A stretch of 7,600 bases of DNA from NCBI GenBank assembly GCA_003446775.1, contig DMCH01000067.1, forward strand, positions 22,778 through 30,377, written 5' to 3'. How positions within the stretch are numbered: the stretch's first letter is position 1; each line of letters starts with the position of its first letter. The notes under the pieces are model-generated. The model had not been told where the DNA came from and did no database searches. It saw nothing but the letters and a program-made list of their open reading frames with translations. The DNA is from Chloroflexota bacterium (lineage in GTDB: Bacteria; Chloroflexota; Dormibacteria; Dormibacterales; Dormibacteraceae). The translations under genes and the position numbers were made by a program. This document shows positions 5,009-7,600 of this stretch, in pieces.

Positions 5009-7600
5009 CTAGCCTCGGCCGGCGTGGGCGACCAGGCCGCGGTGCGTCGATGCGAACCCAGCCTCGCGGAGCAGCGCGTTGAGAGGCGAGTCCATGACTG
5101 GCACACCGTCGACTCGCTGAAGTTCCACCCTTCCTGCCGGCACGGCCATTGCGATCAAGGCGCGTAGATGGTCGATCGAGACTTCGCCGTTGGTCAGGAG
5201 CGAGCGGCCGCCTCGCTCGAGATACAGAACCAGCTTCCCCCCGTCGAGCACGCAGTACGCGCCGGCGGCGCGGGCCATGCGCACGTCGGAGCGCGGCCAC
5301 GCCAGCACCGACCCATACGAGTTCGCGGGGTCGCACGCGGCGAGGGCGATGACACGGGCGTCCGGCTCGCGAAGGTCGCGCAGACGGTCGACGGCTCCCG
5401 GTAGGGCGAACTGCGAGCCGCCCAGGCCTTCCACGAAATAGCCGCGCCTGATTCGGCCAGACTCCTCCATGGCGCGGAGCACGGGGTACAGACCGGTGAA
5501 CCCGCCGGGCCATCCCTCACCAGCAACGGACTCGCGCGTCAGGACGCCGTATCGCTGGAGCAGGACGCCTGCTGCGGCGTGGAGCCTTTCGGTCGCGTTG
5601 GCGCCCGCGCCCACCATCTCCGTGACAAGCGACCAGCGGCCCGAGGCTCTCGGCTGCGTCAGGCGAGGCAGGCGCGGTTTGTGCGCCGGCCGCCGCGCCG
5701 CCGGGCCGAGTAATCGCAGCGGCGAGAACGTGTCGTTGGTCACTTCGCCTGCCCAGACCAGGTCCCACAGCGCGTCAAGCATCGTTTCCTCGTCGCCCCC
5801 GCCACAGGCCGAGTAGATGTCTCGGAAGAAGGTCGCGCCGCGGGCGCGCAGGTGATCGCGCAATCGCGCATGAAGATCGCCGTCGGGTGCGTCCGCCGGC
5901 TCCGGCACCAGCCGGGGCGCGTCGCCGCGCAGGTACAGAGCCACCCTTCCGTCGGTTGATCCGAGTGAGCCGCGACCAACCCACACCACCTCGCCCATGG
6001 AGACGAGCTCGTCCAGGAGACGCGGGTTGTAGCCGGCGACGCGGCTCGCGATGATGTCGCGCTCGATGACGCTCGCGGGCAGCGCCGCGCCTTGCAGCTG
6101 GAAGACGACCTCGAGCAGGCGGTCGACGCCACCTGCCCGCGCGCCGAGCCCATGCCAGGCCGGAAGAAAGCGCGCGAGAGTCTCGGGCGGAACGGATTCG
6201 ACCTCGCGGCGGAGCGCAGCCAGCGAACGTCTGCGCAGCATGCGGAGCACTTCAGGGTGGCAGTGCTCACGTCCGCGACTGGCGGGGCGAAACTCGCCCG
6301 CGATCACATCGCCCCGTGCGACCAGCTGTGCCAGAGCTCCCTCGACCCCCGCGGTTGCAAGGCCCCAGCGCTCCACGATGTCGGAGGCGACGAACGGCAC
6401 GTGAGTACGCGCCCACCGGCGGATCAGCGACGTGAGCGGCTCGGTGCCCGGATCCAGATACGCGTCTGGCAAGCCCACTGGAAGCGTCACCCCCAGCGCC
6501 TCGCGGTAGCGACCAGAGTCTTCGGCCGCGATCCAGCGCGCCTCACCGGCGATGCGAACGGTCACCACTCGTCGCTCCCGCTCCAGGGCCCGAAGCCATT
6601 CCATCTCGAGCCCGCGCGCCGCCGCCTCCGAATCGTTTACATCGCCCAGCCGGACCAGCAGGTCGTGGGCTTCGTCGGGATCGCGCGGAAAGCGTTCTCG
6701 GAGGAGGCCCTGCAATTCCAGCTCTACCGCGGCGATGGACTCCGGGTCGAGGAGCTCGCGCAGGTCCTCGCTGCCCAGCAGCTCTGCCAGGAGCTCGCGA
6801 TCGAGCGTCAGCGCCTGCGCGCGGCGCTCGGCCAGTGGCGAGTCGCCCTCGTACATGAACTCCGCCACGTAAGAGAAGAGGAGGGACGAGGCGAACGGCG
6901 ACGCGCGCTCCGTGTCGACCGGGACCACCCGCACCTCTCGGGAACGGATCGCGCGCAGCAGCGTGCTCAGCGCGGCCATGTCGAAGCTGTCCGTCATGAT
7001 TTCGCGCCAGGTCTCGGCGAGGATTGGGAAATCCGGATACTGCCCGGCCACCTGCAGCAGTCCCGCGCTGCGCATGCGCTGCTGCCACAGGGGCGTCCTC
7101 TGTCCCGGTCGGCGCCGCGGCAGGAGGAGCGAACGCGCGGCGTTCTCGCGGAAGCGCGCCGCGAACAAGGCCGAGGCCGGGAGCTGAGCGGCGACGAGTC
7201 CCTCCACTTCCTCAGGGTCGAGCACGAGCTCGTCGAGACCCGGCGGCGACTCAACGTCCGGCAGGTGGAGAGCGATCCCGTCGTCGGTCCACAGCGCTCG
7301 CGCGTCGATGCCTAACCGCTCCCGAAGACGCGCCTCCAGCGCGAGCGCCAGCGGAGCGTGCACGCGACCGCCGAGAGGAGTGAGAAGACATACTCGCCAG
7401 TCGCCGATTTCGTCCCGAAATCGCTCGACGACCACCGTCCGGTCATCGGGCACCGCGCCAGTGGCCGCGGCCTGGTCCTCGAGATACGTGAGCAGATTCT
7501 TGATGGCGCGATCGTCGAATCCCGCCCGGTCGCGCAGGCGTCGCTCGGCGTCCGCGGTCGGGAGTGCCCGGAGCTCACGGACCATCTTGCCCAACGCGAG
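5009..7600 (-). CDS. lhr: Lhr-type large helicase, C-terminal part (5' end outside window)
   Basis: Lhr proteins are about 1,500-residue superfamily 2 DNA helicases linked to DNA repair. Only the last 863 or so residues are here; the RecA-like motor domains lie beyond the window edge, and the open frame continues to position 7600. Numbering from the TTG at 7594, Lhr-specific features are RTPLWQQRMRSAGLLQVAGQ (166-185) with YPDFPILAETWREIMTDSFD (186-205), a beta-barrel/winged-helix region, and CHPEVLRMLRRRSLAALRRE (445-464) followed by a LARFLPAWHG block (473-482). The C-terminal domain contains TERLHAAAGVLLQRYGVLTR (668-687) with GGFTGLYPVLRAMEESGRIR (697-716) and RGYFVEGLGGSQFALPGAVD (717-736). 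This tail resembles the AlkZ-like (HTH_42) fold; in Escherichia coli Lhr the corresponding region has been reported to carry uracil-DNA glycosylase activity. The frame is intact to the TAG at 5009. Codon use is strongly GC-rich, with one sampled line at 80% GC. The TTG at 7594 is internal, not a start. Confidence 0.93.
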   Translation of the reverse strand, partial: LALGKMVRELRALPTADAERRLRDRAGFDDRAIKNLLTYLEDQAAATGAVPDDRTVVVERFRDEIGDWRVCLLTPLGGRVHAPLALALEARLRERLGIDARALWTDDGIALHLPDVESPPGLDELVLDPEEVEGLVAAQLPASALFAARFRENAARSLLLPRRRPGQRTPLWQQRMRSAGLLQVAGQYPDFPILAETWREIMTDSFDMAALSTLLRAIRSREVRVVPVDTERASPFASSLLFSYVAEFMYEGDSPLAERRAQALTLDRELLAELLGSEDLRELLDPESIAAVELELQGLLRERFPRDPDEAHDLLVRLGDVNDSEAAARGLEMEWLRALERERRVVTVRIAGEARWIAAEDSGRYREALGVTLPVGLPDAYLDPGTEPLTSLIRRWARTHVPFVASDIVERWGLATAGVEGALAQLVARGDVIAGEFRPASRGREHCHPEVLRMLRRRSLAALRREVESVPPETLARFLPAWHGLGARAGGVDRLLEVVFQLQGAALPASVIERDIIASRVAGYNPRLLDELVSMGEVVWVGRGSLGSTDGRVALYLRGDAPRLVPEPADAPDGDLHARLRDHLRARGATFFRDIYSACGGGDEETMLDALWDLVWAGEVTNDTFSPLRLLGPAARRPAHKPRLPRLTQPRASGRWSLVTEMVGAGANATERLHAAAGVLLQRYGVLTRESVAGEGWPGGFTGLYPVLRAMEESGRIRRGYFVEGLGGSQFALPGAVDRLRDLREPDARVIALAACDPANSYGSVLAWPRSDVRMARAAGAYCVLDGGKLVLYLERGGRSLLTNGEVSIDHLRALIAMAVPAGRVELQRVDGVPVMDSPLNALLREAGFASTHRGLVAHAGRG

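Noticed and set aside
6092..7315. A 407-residue + strand open frame opposite lhr
   Set aside because: It is a high-GC antisense shadow. The - strand frame carries clear Lhr motifs throughout and the + frame has no recognisable domain.

Overview
This is a high-GC bacterial chromosome segment. Sampled 60-base lines run to about 70% GC in livF and 80% in lhr. The long Lhr helicase, the GTG and TTG starts, an apparently leaderless promoter and a beta-propeller-like remnant with a 'RWLPV...SPDG' block would suit an actinobacterium or a Chloroflexota/Dormibacterota-type lineage. The lineage is inference; no marker gene is present to settle it.

Layout. (1) Positions 1-1559, + strand: livG and livF, the two ATPase subunits of a branched-chain amino-acid type ABC importer. 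They are 2 nt apart, and the permease and binding-protein genes presumably lie upstream. (2) Positions 1560-1712: a gap between convergent genes that holds a spaced 42-bp-period direct repeat. (3) Positions 1713-2881, - strand: a compact two-gene cassette. An XRE-type HTH protein (mobile mystery protein A family) is followed, with overlapping stop and start codons, by a Fic-domain protein (mobile mystery protein B family). Upstream are three 16-bp near-palindromes at exactly 33-bp intervals, and the promoter lies across the start-proximal one. The cassette is visibly lower in GC (two sampled lines about 53%), consistent with acquired DNA. (4) Positions 2937-3878, - strand: a broken gene for a secreted beta-propeller-like protein, with a 1-nt frameshift and no start or signal peptide. 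(5) Positions 3879-4715, - strand: an uncharacterised four-helix membrane protein. (6) Positions 4901-4977, - strand: tRNA-Pro(GGG) with encoded CCA. (7) Positions 5009-7600, - strand: the C-terminal part of an Lhr-type helicase whose ATPase core lies beyond the window.

The housekeeping parts (liv transporter, tRNA, lhr) flank an accessory island (about 1560-4715). Its most interesting element is the HTH/Fic pair. The arrangement suggests a self-regulated, mobile toxin-antitoxin-like or defence-like module: the HTH protein would bind the phased operators and repress its own leaderless promoter, and translation of the Fic protein would be coupled to that of the HTH protein. Its biochemical function is not established by anything visible here.
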